Source: a virus. From it: a stretch of 34,090 bases of DNA. This document shows positions 1 through 10,218 of the stretch, one piece after another (within the stretch, counting starts at the first letter, position 1; each line of letters opens with the position of its first letter). A program made the translations under genes and the position numbers. The notes under the pieces were generated by a model. That model did no database searches. It was not told the origin of the DNA and saw nothing but the letters and a program-made list of their open reading frames with translations. The stretch spans positions 1-34,090 of IMG/VR virus record IMGVR_UViG_3300020457_000038; one strand, given 5' to 3'.

Positions 1-3000
1 GTGGTGAAGTAGATGGAGAGTTTACAGTAACTAAGGTAGATGACGATAATTTAAGTTTTGTAGGTTCAGCAAATAGTATAATTACAGCGGGTGCGACTCT
101 AGCATATAAGAGAGTTCGTTCATTAAGTATTCAAGGTGATGAGGTTATTGAGGTATCTGTTGGTACAGGTGCATTAGAGAAAGACGCATTATTCATAAAC
201 AAAAACGCACAGGAAAACGTTCGTGTTGGTATCAATACTAATAATCCTGAGTTTGAACTCGATGTTGAGGGACAAATTAGAACGACTCGTTCTATCATTT
301 CTGATACTGCACAGGTTACAAACCTTGATATCAGTACAATTGTTAACCCTTCATTGAATCTAAGAGCACCAAACTTAGTTAACTTTGAAGATACAGACGT
401 CACAAGTCCTACATTTGGAACTACATTCTTCCCAAGTGCTGATACTCCTCCTCTGACTGACCAGTCAAGAAGGATTGCTACCACTGACTTTGTATATAAA
501 GTTGCTACTAATGACACTGGTGGTCGTGTATACGTATCATCAACCATTGGTTTAGATACAAACGATGGTCGTTCTGCAGCAAGACCTGTAAAAACTATCA
601 AGAAAGCAGCACAGATTGCTTACGGATTGCAGAAAGCAGTTCCAGACCCATCTGATGAATACGTTTCTATTATTGTATCTGGTGGTGAATACTTTGAAGA
701 TAACCCAATCTCACTTCCTAGAAACTGTTCACTGATTGGTGACAACCTTCGTCGTGTTATTCTAAGACCACAGAATGCCGATAGGCATATGATCAAGGCG
801 TCTAATGAAACATACATCAATGGTGTTGTATTCAGAGATGCACTACAAAATTCCTCTGACCCACAGAGTACAGTTATTCATACATGGAAGTTTGCGTTTG
901 TGTTTGATGACAAACAAAGACTTTACTATGAACCAGAAGTACGCCAGATCCCTGCAGTTGCTGGCGAAAAGTTTCGTGGCCAAAACATATTTAAGGTTAC
1001 CTTTAACAATCACACAGGTAATAACACATCTTTACAGACAGGCTACTTTGTACAAGGTGGATCATCAGGTACACTTGGTACAATTCAGACAGTTAACTTT
1101 ACAGGTCCTGTCGCATCTCCATACTCAACTGGTAATGTAACGATACTAATTACGTCAGGTGTTAACGACGTATTCCAAGACGCTGAGAAAATATTCTATG
1201 ATTCAGTTGCTGCAAATATCATAACTGATCTCAATAACGCTGGTGTATCAGATAGATTTGACGTTGTAGATGCTGAGTCATTAAGACCAGAATTAGAAGT
1301 TATATCTAACCAAATCTATCAGCACACTGTTGATGCTGAGAGAGAATTCGTCACATTTAAAGGTAGTACAAACTTTATTGATGTTGCTCTAGACAGAATT
1401 ACACTTACTGCACACAGATATAAAACAGGTGCAGCAGTATACTATAGTAAAGACGAAAACCTCAATCCTCTGCCAGGTTTAATTGACACCACTGTCTACT
1501 ATGTCAGAGTTATTGATGCAGATACTATTGAATTATATGACACTCATGCTAACGCTATAAACCTTAGCGTAACTCAGGGTAGAAAAGACATCACAAATGT
1601 ATCTCCTGACGATAGTTTCCATGTATTTGAGTCTGGTAATATAATGCCAGAAGCAAATAATATCTTTATTGATAATCATTTACTATCAACTGGAGAAGGC
1701 ATCATATATCGTGCTGGAAAAATGGGTGCGATAGGTGGTCTTGTTGATGGCACTGCATATTTTGTATATAAAGAAAACGATGATTATATCAGATTAGCAG
1801 CATCTGCTGCTAACGCAACACAGAAGAATGCATCTGGTGCTGATGATCCTATTACAATTGATATAACAAGTGCTGGTAAGGGTTTCCAAAGATTTGACAT
1901 ACAGGAAAGAGTCTTATCAATCACAACGATTGACACATCACTGAACACTGTAGCAACTTATAACGGTCCTATCTTTACACTTGCAAGTTCTAGTACAAGT
2001 TCTGATTTCCATGACTATGAGGTTGGACAAGAAGTTCAAGTATATGGTTTCCAAAACTCTGCAATAGATTTCGGTACATCAACAAATACTAACTTTACAA
2101 TCTCTGGTGGAGAGATTACAGTTACTGTATCAAGTGTTGACAATACAAAAACAGGAACATTATTTGCTAACTGGGCATCTCTAACTGAAGCGGGTATTAC
2201 ATTCAACTTCCCTGCTGGTTTTGAGAGATTTAGTAAGACATATAATATTGATGGATTCACTCAAGGTTCTGGAACTCCTACATTACCATCAAACACTGAT
2301 TTAGGTTTAGGTGTTGCTAGGTACAACAGTTCTAACTTGACTGTAACCTTTGTTCTAAAGCAAGCAAATATTGATACTGCTAGCGATGTAACAACTGGTT
2401 CTGGTTCTGGCGTTAGTATCTTAGACAACCTTGAAGACCTCAATGGTAGAAAATACATCACACATCGTATTGAACGTGCTGATGGTTTCTCACTACAATT
2501 TGTTATTCGTGGAAACATATCACAGGTTGGTGCTTCTATCAACCCAACTGGTGACCAAACAGTTGTATCATCTTCTAACTATGTACTAGCATCCTTGAGG
2601 AACTCTCCTTATGGATTTACTGCTATTAATCAGAGTGATAGATTCTTAGATGGTGCTGAGGCAATCAAGATAAACCAAGAATTTATTGCACAGGAGGCAG
2701 TAGCATATGTCAAATATTATTATGAATCATCCGCTACTCGTACTAATGCACTTACTATTGGTGGAACAAATTTCGGAGTAGCAGCAGATACTATTGCGAA
2801 GAAGATGACATCATGGTCTGTATCAGGCGATGATTGTACAATTATTGTACAGAGAGGACATAACTTATATCCAAACTTTAGTCAGCATACACCTACTGGT
2901 GCAACATACACACCTGGCACTGGTGTATTTGAAGTAACCATAGCAAACCATGGTTTCCAAAACGGAGACTTAGTTAAGTTTGATGCTGGTGCGTTTGTAT

Positions 3001-6000
3001 TTGAATGTGACACCGACTCTCGTGCAACTAAACATCCATATCCTAGAGGTAGTGACCCTGCATTTGACAAGTGGTTAAAGATATCAAACAAACAAACTAA
3101 TACATTTGAAGTTAACGTTGGTGTATCATCTGACACTTCAACACATTATTTTGTAAGTGCTGGTGCTAACTCAGTTAAGAAAGCAATCACAGAAATTACT
3201 ATTGCTAACTCTGGTAACGCAGTAGTCAATGGTACTCATGGTCTTAAGGACATTATTGACGACAGAAAATTTGTTGTAGACCTAGCAAACAATACTGCTA
3301 ATGGTCAGACAGGAACTGTTGGTACATTTACAGATTTACAGAAACCATTTAGAACTCCAAACAGCATACCAGTAGATAACAAGTATGCTGATGCTGCAGA
3401 GTTACTATTTGGTAACGCAGATATGATTGCAGATTATGCAGTCAATAAAATGCTTGCTGCTAATAGTGGTTACACTATTCCTACAGGTAGTACAGCATGC
3501 TACGATGATGTTAGAGACTTCATACAGAAAGCACTTGCACACAACTTAAAGTGGGGTGGAAACGATAGAGTCTATGACCAAGCAAAATTCTATATTGATC
3601 CTGGTTTCTCACTAACAAGAGACCGTTATGTAGAAGTATTCAACAATGCAAAAGATGCATGTATCTTAGCATCAAGAAATCTACCAATACATCGTTATGG
3701 TAACTCAACAAAATTACAATACTATCATACTCTTACATTAGATACTCCTGCACAAACTGTATCTGGTTATGCTGCAACTCTAATTCTTAAGAACTTAGAC
3801 TTGATTGCATTTGAGTCAGTTCAACGTTACAACATAGATAACCCATCACACAATGTGCCTGGTGGAAATCAAAACTGTATAGATGACGTTAGTGATTTTG
3901 TACGTACTGTAGTTTACAACTTAGCACATGGTGGAAATGAGCAAGTATATGATGCAGCACAGTTGTATACAAACTCTACACACCTTGATGGAGAAGAAAC
4001 AGAATCACGTGCAGTATTTGCAATAGCAAAAGCAATTGCTAAACAAGCAGCTGCTAGTGAGACAATTACCATAGAGGGTAATCACGGATTTACACAGGTA
4101 ACTGACAACAACAATAAAGGAACAACTGTAGAGCAAAATTTAGTAGATGGATTCTTCACAATCCTTGATACTGCTATTGCTAACGACAATATGTCACATG
4201 CTACTAGAACGGTTGCAACAGCACCTTCTTGTGCAAATGTCGTATCATCAATTACAACCTTCTTCAACACCGTTACAACAGCGTTAGGAAGCGGTTCTAC
4301 TGCTGGTAGTGTATCATCTGTTACACGAACTGCTGCACCTGGCGACCAACAGTGTATTGATGACGTAATGAAGATTTGTCGTGCGTTCCAGTTCGACTTA
4401 CGTTACGGTGGAAACTCAGCAATTGTTGAGGCAGCAAACCTCTATATCTCTAGTGGTGCAATACAATACCTAGACAACGAGGTACAGTATAGTCGTGCAA
4501 TGTTCGCTGCAGCAAAAGAACTATCAATAGACGCAATAAGAAATAATTTAGAGACTGGTCAGTTCTCACAAATACCAATTACATCCAATGGTTCTATTAC
4601 TGTAGATTCATCTGCACCTGAGTGTGCTAATGTTGTATCTGCATTGACTACAAACTGGGGTATATTAGATAACGTATTATCAAGTGCTACAGCATACAGT
4701 GGTGCAATTACAAATCCTGACCCAGTAATTACTGAACAGGATCAATCATCATATTCGTTCCCATTAGGAAATGTACACTTAGACCTTCCAATCATTGAAG
4801 CATCTCCATACATTCAGAACTCTTCACTTATATCATTCCTTGGTGGTTCTGGTTGTGAGATTGATGGTGCTAAGGTTGCTACACCAAACGTACCTAGAGC
4901 TGGTTTAAAACAAAACTCACAGGGTGCTACTGTTGCACAGTTTGACCCACAAGGTAAGTCAATGGTTGCAAACGCATTCACCATTATATGTTTTGGTGGT
5001 ACTGCGTACAACATCAGTAATGATGGTTACACACAGTTGGTTTCTGTGTTTGCTATCTTCTGTCAAGATGGTATCTTAGTACAGTCTGGTGGTTATGCAT
5101 CTGTTACAAACTCTGCATCTAACTTTGGTACTTTCTCACTACGTGCTACAGGATTTAGAGCAGAAGCATACACATTTGACGTCGGTGTTATTGATTCTAT
5201 TACAGAAGACGTCGATGGAAATGGTACACCAACAGGTAGACAAGTTATCCAAGTATCTGGTACATCATTAACAAACATACCTATTGAAGATTACATCATC
5301 AAGATTGATGGTCATAGGTCATCTGACCTTGCTGTAGAGCATATAATTCTAGAAACAGAATTGGTTTCTGGTTCACCTGGCACACAGATTGTTGCTAAGA
5401 TTAAGACCAACAGGTCAATGGACTTTACCAATATCAGTAATGGTAATAGGTATCAGTCATCTAACGATTCTGGATTTGTTGCTGGAAGTTTAGCACTATC
5501 AAATCTAGTAAGTTTAGGTATTAAATTCCATAGACCATCTGTATGTAACTCATCATCACACACTTGGGAATACGCTGGTTCTGGTAACACATATGCTGCA
5601 TTACCTCAGAACGGTGGTGTTGGATTAGGAAGTGCATTTGAAGCAGCAGAAGAACAATTCGGTCAGGTTTATACATCTGGTACGAACGAATTTGGTGACT
5701 TCAAGGTTGGTAATTTTGTTACTATCTTCAACAGAACTGGTGCTATTAGTTTCGTTGGTACAGTTGCAATCTCAGAACTTACATCTATCAAGATTGTTGG
5801 TGGTGACATTACAATTACAGGATTCTCTGCTGCTGATACACTTGGTGGTACATTCGCATCTGACTCCTTACTACCTACACAGGCATCTGTTAAAGATTAT
5901 ATCTCTAACAACTTAGGACCTTACCTCAACCAACCATTCTCAACAAACGCAGTTCCATCTGCACTGGTTCAGTTGACATCAAACGGTAAGATTAACATTG

Positions 6001-9000
6001 ACCAGATTCCTGCCTTACGTCCATTTAATATTACATCTGTTGCATCACAGGCAGAAAGACTTGCGATTGAAGACGCAAACGCTGGTGATATTGCAATACA
6101 AACATCTGCTACTACATTCTCTGTAGCATCTTCATCAGTCAATACTGGTGCGGACACAATTACAATTACTGGACACGGTACATCAACTGGAGACCAGTTG
6201 ACATACACAGAGGGTTCATCCTCAATCGGTGGTCTTGCAACAAATAACGTTTACTACGTTATCAAGATTGATGATAACACAATCAAACTTGCTGCAACAA
6301 CATCAAATGCTAACTCTGGTGCTGCGATAACATTATCAAGTCAAGGTTCTGGTACTCATCAATTTGTAACCGCTGGTGTTGCTATCTCTTACATCTTAGA
6401 GAATGACTTAGAGAGTCAGTTCTTAGCATTTGCACCTAACAGTGCATTCCAATTTAGTAATGGTGATATCGTTGTTGGTAGTTCTACAACTGCACGTGGT
6501 ACTGTACAATCATACAATGATGGTGCTGTATTTAACTACGTTATCAGTAGTGGTGGTTCTGGATATTCTGGAGACTTTAACCTTACAATATCTGCACCTG
6601 ACGACACAAGTAATGGAGTTCAAGCTGCTGCTACAGCAAAAGTAACCAGTGGTGTTGTAACTAGAGTTGAGATTACAAACCTTGGTAAAGGTTACTACTC
6701 ACAACCAACAGTACAGGTATTAACATCACCTAGTGGTTCATCTAATAATGCAGTTATTGCTGCACAGATAGAAGGTAGAGTTGCAATCAACATTGCTAAC
6801 AATATCAAGTTTGAAGCATCTGACTTTATTGTTGACCAAGCACTAGCGAACTTAGCAACTGGAACTTACTCACAGAGTGGAAGCACAACGATTACATTCA
6901 CTGAGAGTTCACATGGTTTATCTAACGGTTCTCTACAGTTCTTTGATTTCACAACAGGAACTGCACCTGATGGTTTCTACGCTATAACATTATTAAACTC
7001 AAATCAATATTCTATTACTTCTCCTACTGCTGCTACCACGTCTGGTAACTTTGCAAGGAAGAGAATTGTTGACCTTACTAGAACAATCAATACATCAGCA
7101 TCTAACGCTGCAAACTGGACACAGTTAACATCAACTAACATTGATGCATCAAATATTGTTGCTGGTACTATTGACCCAGAAAGATTAGCAAGTAAAGGAA
7201 CTGCAAACTCATTTAGTTTCTTACGTGGTGATTCTTCATGGGAGTATGCATTACAATCAATTAGACCTACAACATCTGACGCCATACTAATTGGTGGTTC
7301 TATTACTGATAGTTCTTACGTTGACACAATCACTATTGCAAATGGTGGTTCTGGATATACAGATGGAACTTATCAGAACTTACCAATGGAAGGCGGTAAC
7401 GTCTCTGTTACAAGTGATGATGTTGCACGAGCAACATACGTTGTATCAAGTGGTGCTATTATTAGTGCACAGGTTACTGACTCTGGTACAGGATACACTG
7501 GAGACTTCTCAGTTGTAATACCAAGTGAACTTGGTGGTGGTAACAGTGCAGTATTGAATGCTACTAAGGGAACTATTAACAGAGCATTTGGTAACATTGA
7601 AGTTGACATAAGAAAAGGTGACTCTCTAACTGCGAGTTCCTCAGTATATGGTAACTACGGTGTATTCAGATTTAGAAAGGACGTTGCTAACCAAGCGGTT
7701 GCAAACCAAGATCAAGGTGGATTCCTTGTTGATAACAATGGTCAGGTTTCTATTGACCAAGGTGCAGGATCTGAACTTAACGCTGACAAATTAGATGGTA
7801 ACGATGGTTCATTCTATCAGACTGCAAACAACATTATCTTCGGTACATTAGATCCTGCAAGACTTGCAAACATAACATACAACATCTCTATATCTGGTAC
7901 TGCTGATACTGCAAACAGAATATTTAACGAGACTGCATCACTCACATCAAACCCATCTCCTGCTCAGGCAGCAAATGGTGTTGCTGCAGCACTTAGAAAT
8001 AACGCTGCAACTGGTCTTAATGATGGTGGTACAACACATGGTATTCTCACATACAGAAGACAGTCTACTGGAACTGCATCAACTCAATTAGGATTTACAG
8101 ATAATAACAACCTATACATCAGAGGTAATAATGGAATCAATGCAGTCTACTCTAACTGGTTCAAGATTTGGTCAGAAGGAAATGACGGTGTTGGCAGTGG
8201 ATTAGACGCTGACAAGTTAGACGGTAAGCAAGGACTATGGTATGGTTCTGGTTATAACATTGGTGACACACGTGCAGGACTTGATCACAAGATTGGTGAT
8301 ATGTTCTTACCAGAAGTTCTTGGTCAAGACAAGATGGTCTTTGAGAACTTCTTTGTTAATGACACAGGTAATAAATTTACACTATACATTCCAGACTTCC
8401 ATTGTAATAGTGGTGTTGGTGGTAACATCAATAATGGTGGAACCTACACTATCTACTCTGACGTAGGTGCAACAAATAACATTGGTTCTATCGTGGTTGA
8501 TAGTTCTGGTGGTGTTCAAGAAAAAACACATACAACTGGTGAAATATATTCACTTGTTACTGGAACAATATCATTTGTTGGTAATAACACTAACGCAAAC
8601 ATTAGAGTCTTCGGACCTAATCCTGGCACAAAATGGACAGTAACATCATCTAACCCAATATCAAGTGGTTCCTCTACTATCATTGGATTACGTGACAATG
8701 CATCTGGTGCTAAATTACAGATTGGTAAGGCAGCAGTATCTACTACACCAACATTAGACTTTAGATCATCTGGTCAAGCACCAGACTATGACGTTCAAAT
8801 GATCGTCTCTGGTGGTAATGGTTCTAACGGTAATGGTACATTAAGATTTAACGCTGGAGATTTAACAGCAAATGGTAACACAATCTGGCATGCAGGAAAC
8901 GATGGAGCATCATCACAGTTAGACGCTCACTATGTTGATGGTTATACACAGTCAACATCTGCATCATCAAACACTCTTGCTCGTAGAGATTCATCAGGTC

Positions 9001-10208
9001 ATTTAACAGTCAACGATTTATATGCCGACCAAGGTATATTCTCTAACACTGGTACATCTATCTTACAGTTAGCTGATGGTAATGGTATTAACATAGGTAA
9101 GGCAACCACTAACCAGTTATCAATTAAGGGTAGACAAGACAGCAATCAAGGTTACATCCGTTTTGGTAACGATAGCAACGCCTTTGGTTGGAATGGCACA
9201 TACTTATCATATAATAATATTACTTTCCGTGGTGGTCGCTTAGGAATTGGCGAGACTAATCCTCTAGCACGTTTCCACGTAGATGAGGGTGGTAACACTG
9301 GTGACGGTGATGGTTCAGCATCACAGACAGTAACTGGTGGAGAATCAATGTTGATTCAAGTTGACACAGCATTTACTGTGGGTCATACTCTAGGTTCTAT
9401 CGTATGGAGAACTGGAGGTCGCAGACGTGCGATGATATCAGGTATTGCAGAGAACACTGATAGTGATTACCTAGGTTTGACATTCTTCACACAAGGAACC
9501 GATGGTTCTGGAGACTTCTTCGAGTCAATGAGAATCTCAAGAAGTGGTAACGTGGGTGTTGGTAACTTTGGTAGCGGTACACCATCTTACAAACTTGATG
9601 TTAAAGGCGACATTCGTTCAACAAATACTATAAGGTCAACAGTTGCACAAGGTACTGCACCAATCGCTGTTAGTTCTACAACTGTATGTCCTAACCTTAA
9701 CGCAGACTTACTTGATGGTTACAGTGCACTTAATCTTCCATACTTAGGTGGTAGTGTTAACCAATGGATTAGTGATGCTGGTGGTCAGGAAAGATTCTAC
9801 TTCTCTAACAACTCTCATACTTACTTAAGAACAGGTGACGACTTCTACTTCCGTTCTAACAATGATACTGGACAGGGTTCTATCAATGGTGATGGTGGTT
9901 ACTGGACATTGTATTCTGGTAGTGACCAAACACAGTCATCTTACAGATTAGAGGTTAGAGGATCTAACGGAATAAATATTAATACATCTTCTGAAGGTTT
10001 ATCTAGCGGACAGCGTAATGTTGTTCTTCGTGCTGATGGTGACAAGCAGTGGATTGACCGTTATGGAGTATTCAAACGAAATAGAAACTCCGTCGCAGAA
10101 AACATTTCTGTAAATAGTGGGGACAACTGTTTAAGTTCAGGTCCTGTTACTATAAATAACGGTGTAACTGTAACCATAAACAGTGGTGGATACTGGAGCA
10201 TAGTCTAA
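1..10208 (+). CDS. Giant modular tail-fibre-like structural protein, 5' end outside window
   Basis: The frame is open from the first complete codon at position 3 to the TAA at 10206-10208, giving at least 3401 residues with the true start upstream; the TTG at 354 is only an internal codon. The protein is built from beta-rich repeats typical of phage fibres. A segment opening with GGRVYVSS (about 519-850) looks like the start of a pectate-lyase-type beta-helix. Further along are several copies of a module with HG..G....Y followed by YYV and TI.L, three alpha-helical repeats with a C-DDV core (3381-4560), GGSGY beta repeats (about 6540-6780 and 7330-7560) and four LDG-type repeats (7767-9722). 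The end, TINNGVTVTI...W.IV, resembles fibre ends I recall from cyanophages. No S74-type chaperone domain is evident at the C-terminus. The role is inferred as host recognition or a long tail appendage; it could also be a baseplate-wedge-linked fibre. Confidence 0.8.
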   Translation, partial: GEVDGEFTVTKVDDDNLSFVGSANSIITAGATLAYKRVRSLSIQGDEVIEVSVGTGALEKDALFINKNAQENVRVGINTNNPEFELDVEGQIRTTRSIISDTAQVTNLDISTIVNPSLNLRAPNLVNFEDTDVTSPTFGTTFFPSADTPPLTDQSRRIATTDFVYKVATNDTGGRVYVSSTIGLDTNDGRSAARPVKTIKKAAQIAYGLQKAVPDPSDEYVSIIVSGGEYFEDNPISLPRNCSLIGDNLRRVILRPQNADRHMIKASNETYINGVVFRDALQNSSDPQSTVIHTWKFAFVFDDKQRLYYEPEVRQIPAVAGEKFRGQNIFKVTFNNHTGNNTSLQTGYFVQGGSSGTLGTIQTVNFTGPVASPYSTGNVTILITSGVNDVFQDAEKIFYDSVAANIITDLNNAGVSDRFDVVDAESLRPELEVISNQIYQHTVDAEREFVTFKGSTNFIDVALDRITLTAHRYKTGAAVYYSKDENLNPLPGLIDTTVYYVRVIDADTIELYDTHANAINLSVTQGRKDITNVSPDDSFHVFESGNIMPEANNIFIDNHLLSTGEGIIYRAGKMGAIGGLVDGTAYFVYKENDDYIRLAASAANATQKNASGADDPITIDITSAGKGFQRFDIQERVLSITTIDTSLNTVATYNGPIFTLASSSTSSDFHDYEVGQEVQVYGFQNSAIDFGTSTNTNFTISGGEITVTVSSVDNTKTGTLFANWASLTEAGITFNFPAGFERFSKTYNIDGFTQGSGTPTLPSNTDLGLGVARYNSSNLTVTFVLKQANIDTASDVTTGSGSGVSILDNLEDLNGRKYITHRIERADGFSLQFVIRGNISQVGASINPTGDQTVVSSSNYVLASLRNSPYGFTAINQSDRFLDGAEAIKINQEFIAQEAVAYVKYYYESSATRTNALTIGGTNFGVAADTIAKKMTSWSVSGDDCTIIVQRGHNLYPNFSQHTPTGATYTPGTGVFEVTIANHGFQNGDLVKFDAGAFVFECDTDSRATKHPYPRGSDPAFDKWLKISNKQTNTFEVNVGVSSDTSTHYFVSAGANSVKKAITEITIANSGNAVVNGTHGLKDIIDDRKFVVDLANNTANGQTGTVGTFTDLQKPFRTPNSIPVDNKYADAAELLFGNADMIADYAVNKMLAANSGYTIPTGSTACYDDVRDFIQKALAHNLKWGGNDRVYDQAKFYIDPGFSLTRDRYVEVFNNAKDACILASRNLPIHRYGNSTKLQYYHTLTLDTPAQTVSGYAATLILKNLDLIAFESVQRYNIDNPSHNVPGGNQNCIDDVSDFVRTVVYNLAHGGNEQVYDAAQLYTNSTHLDGEETESRAVFAIAKAIAKQAAASETITIEGNHGFTQVTDNNNKGTTVEQNLVDGFFTILDTAIANDNMSHATRTVATAPSCANVVSSITTFFNTVTTALGSGSTAGSVSSVTRTAAPGDQQCIDDVMKICRAFQFDLRYGGNSAIVEAANLYISSGAIQYLDNEVQYSRAMFAAAKELSIDAIRNNLETGQFSQIPITSNGSITVDSSAPECANVVSALTTNWGILDNVLSSATAYSGAITNPDPVITEQDQSSYSFPLGNVHLDLPIIEASPYIQNSSLISFLGGSGCEIDGAKVATPNVPRAGLKQNSQGATVAQFDPQGKSMVANAFTIICFGGTAYNISNDGYTQLVSVFAIFCQDGILVQSGGYASVTNSASNFGTFSLRATGFRAEAYTFDVGVIDSITEDVDGNGTPTGRQVIQVSGTSLTNIPIEDYIIKIDGHRSSDLAVEHIILETELVSGSPGTQIVAKIKTNRSMDFTNISNGNRYQSSNDSGFVAGSLALSNLVSLGIKFHRPSVCNSSSHTWEYAGSGNTYAALPQNGGVGLGSAFEAAEEQFGQVYTSGTNEFGDFKVGNFVTIFNRTGAISFVGTVAISELTSIKIVGGDITITGFSAADTLGGTFASDSLLPTQASVKDYISNNLGPYLNQPFSTNAVPSALVQLTSNGKINIDQIPALRPFNITSVASQAERLAIEDANAGDIAIQTSATTFSVASSSVNTGADTITITGHGTSTGDQLTYTEGSSSIGGLATNNVYYVIKIDDNTIKLAATTSNANSGAAITLSSQGSGTHQFVTAGVAISYILENDLESQFLAFAPNSAFQFSNGDIVVGSSTTARGTVQSYNDGAVFNYVISSGGSGYSGDFNLTISAPDDTSNGVQAAATAKVTSGVVTRVEITNLGKGYYSQPTVQVLTSPSGSSNNAVIAAQIEGRVAINIANNIKFEASDFIVDQALANLATGTYSQSGSTTITFTESSHGLSNGSLQFFDFTTGTAPDGFYAITLLNSNQYSITSPTAATTSGNFARKRIVDLTRTINTSASNAANWTQLTSTNIDASNIVAGTIDPERLASKGTANSFSFLRGDSSWEYALQSIRPTTSDAILIGGSITDSSYVDTITIANGGSGYTDGTYQNLPMEGGNVSVTSDDVARATYVVSSGAIISAQVTDSGTGYTGDFSVVIPSELGGGNSAVLNATKGTINRAFGNIEVDIRKGDSLTASSSVYGNYGVFRFRKDVANQAVANQDQGGFLVDNNGQVSIDQGAGSELNADKLDGNDGSFYQTANNIIFGTLDPARLANITYNISISGTADTANRIFNETASLTSNPSPAQAANGVAAALRNNAATGLNDGGTTHGILTYRRQSTGTASTQLGFTDNNNLYIRGNNGINAVYSNWFKIWSEGNDGVGSGLDADKLDGKQGLWYGSGYNIGDTRAGLDHKIGDMFLPEVLGQDKMVFENFFVNDTGNKFTLYIPDFHCNSGVGGNINNGGTYTIYSDVGATNNIGSIVVDSSGGVQEKTHTTGEIYSLVTGTISFVGNNTNANIRVFGPNPGTKWTVTSSNPISSGSSTIIGLRDNASGAKLQIGKAAVSTTPTLDFRSSGQAPDYDVQMIVSGGNGSNGNGTLRFNAGDLTANGNTIWHAGNDGASSQLDAHYVDGYTQSTSASSNTLARRDSSGHLTVNDLYADQGIFSNTGTSILQLADGNGINIGKATTNQLSIKGRQDSNQGYIRFGNDSNAFGWNGTYLSYNNITFRGGRLGIGETNPLARFHVDEGGNTGDGDGSASQTVTGGESMLIQVDTAFTVGHTLGSIVWRTGGRRRAMISGIAENTDSDYLGLTFFTQGTDGSGDFFESMRISRSGNVGVGNFGSGTPSYKLDVKGDIRSTNTIRSTVAQGTAPIAVSSTTVCPNLNADLLDGYSALNLPYLGGSVNQWISDAGGQERFYFSNNSHTYLRTGDDFYFRSNNDTGQGSINGDGGYWTLYSGSDQTQSSYRLEVRGSNGININTSSEGLSSGQRNVVLRADGDKQWIDRYGVFKRNRNSVAENISVNSGDNCLSSGPVTINNGVTVTINSGGYWSIV
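3381..4560 (+). repeat. Three divergent alpha-helical repeats inside the giant fibre
   Basis: Three protein-level repeats of roughly 80-110 residues lie at about 3381-3690, 3741-4059 and 4341-4560. Each has a Cys followed by DDV (CYDDVRDF, CIDDVSDF, CIDDVMKI), then an aromatic-rich helix ending in a GGN motif, then an alanine- and tyrosine-rich helix (for example VYDAAQLY). They are predicted helical by eye, unlike the beta-rich sequence on both sides. The similarity is at protein level only; the DNA copies have diverged. Confidence 0.65.
7767..9722 (+). repeat. Four LDG-type fibre repeats near the giant fibre C-terminus
   Basis: Four copies of the motif (L/N)(D/N)A..(L/V)DG are visible: ELNADKLDG near 7770, GLDADKLDG near 8200, QLDAHYVDG near 8915 and NLNADLLDG near 9690. 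The motif recurs in fibres of T4-like phages and often marks junctions between beta-structured shaft segments. The text between copies contains other fibre signatures such as LGIGETNP and an internal DVKGDIRSTNTI. Confidence 0.6.
10151..10158 (+). promoter_or_regulatory. Candidate T4-type late promoter inside the fibre 3' end
   Basis: An exact TATAAATA, the T4 late promoter consensus, lies 60 bases before the start of the glycine-rich gene at 10219. It overlaps codons for Thr-Ile-Asn-Asn in the fibre C-terminus, so it may be chance, but the spacing to the next gene fits a late promoter. Confidence 0.4.
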
Positions 10209-10218
10209 TTAACTAATC

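Noticed and set aside
354-356. TTG as the start of the giant fibre gene
   Set aside because: The same frame is open to the window edge and upstream residues (for example NNPEFELDVEGQI) are fibre-like, so this is an internal codon.
131-601. Minus-strand open frame of 156 codons opposite the fibre gene
   Set aside because: It is antisense to clear fibre coding sequence and shows no family signature. Other long minus-strand frames in the fibre, protease-Ig and neck genes were rejected on the same grounds.
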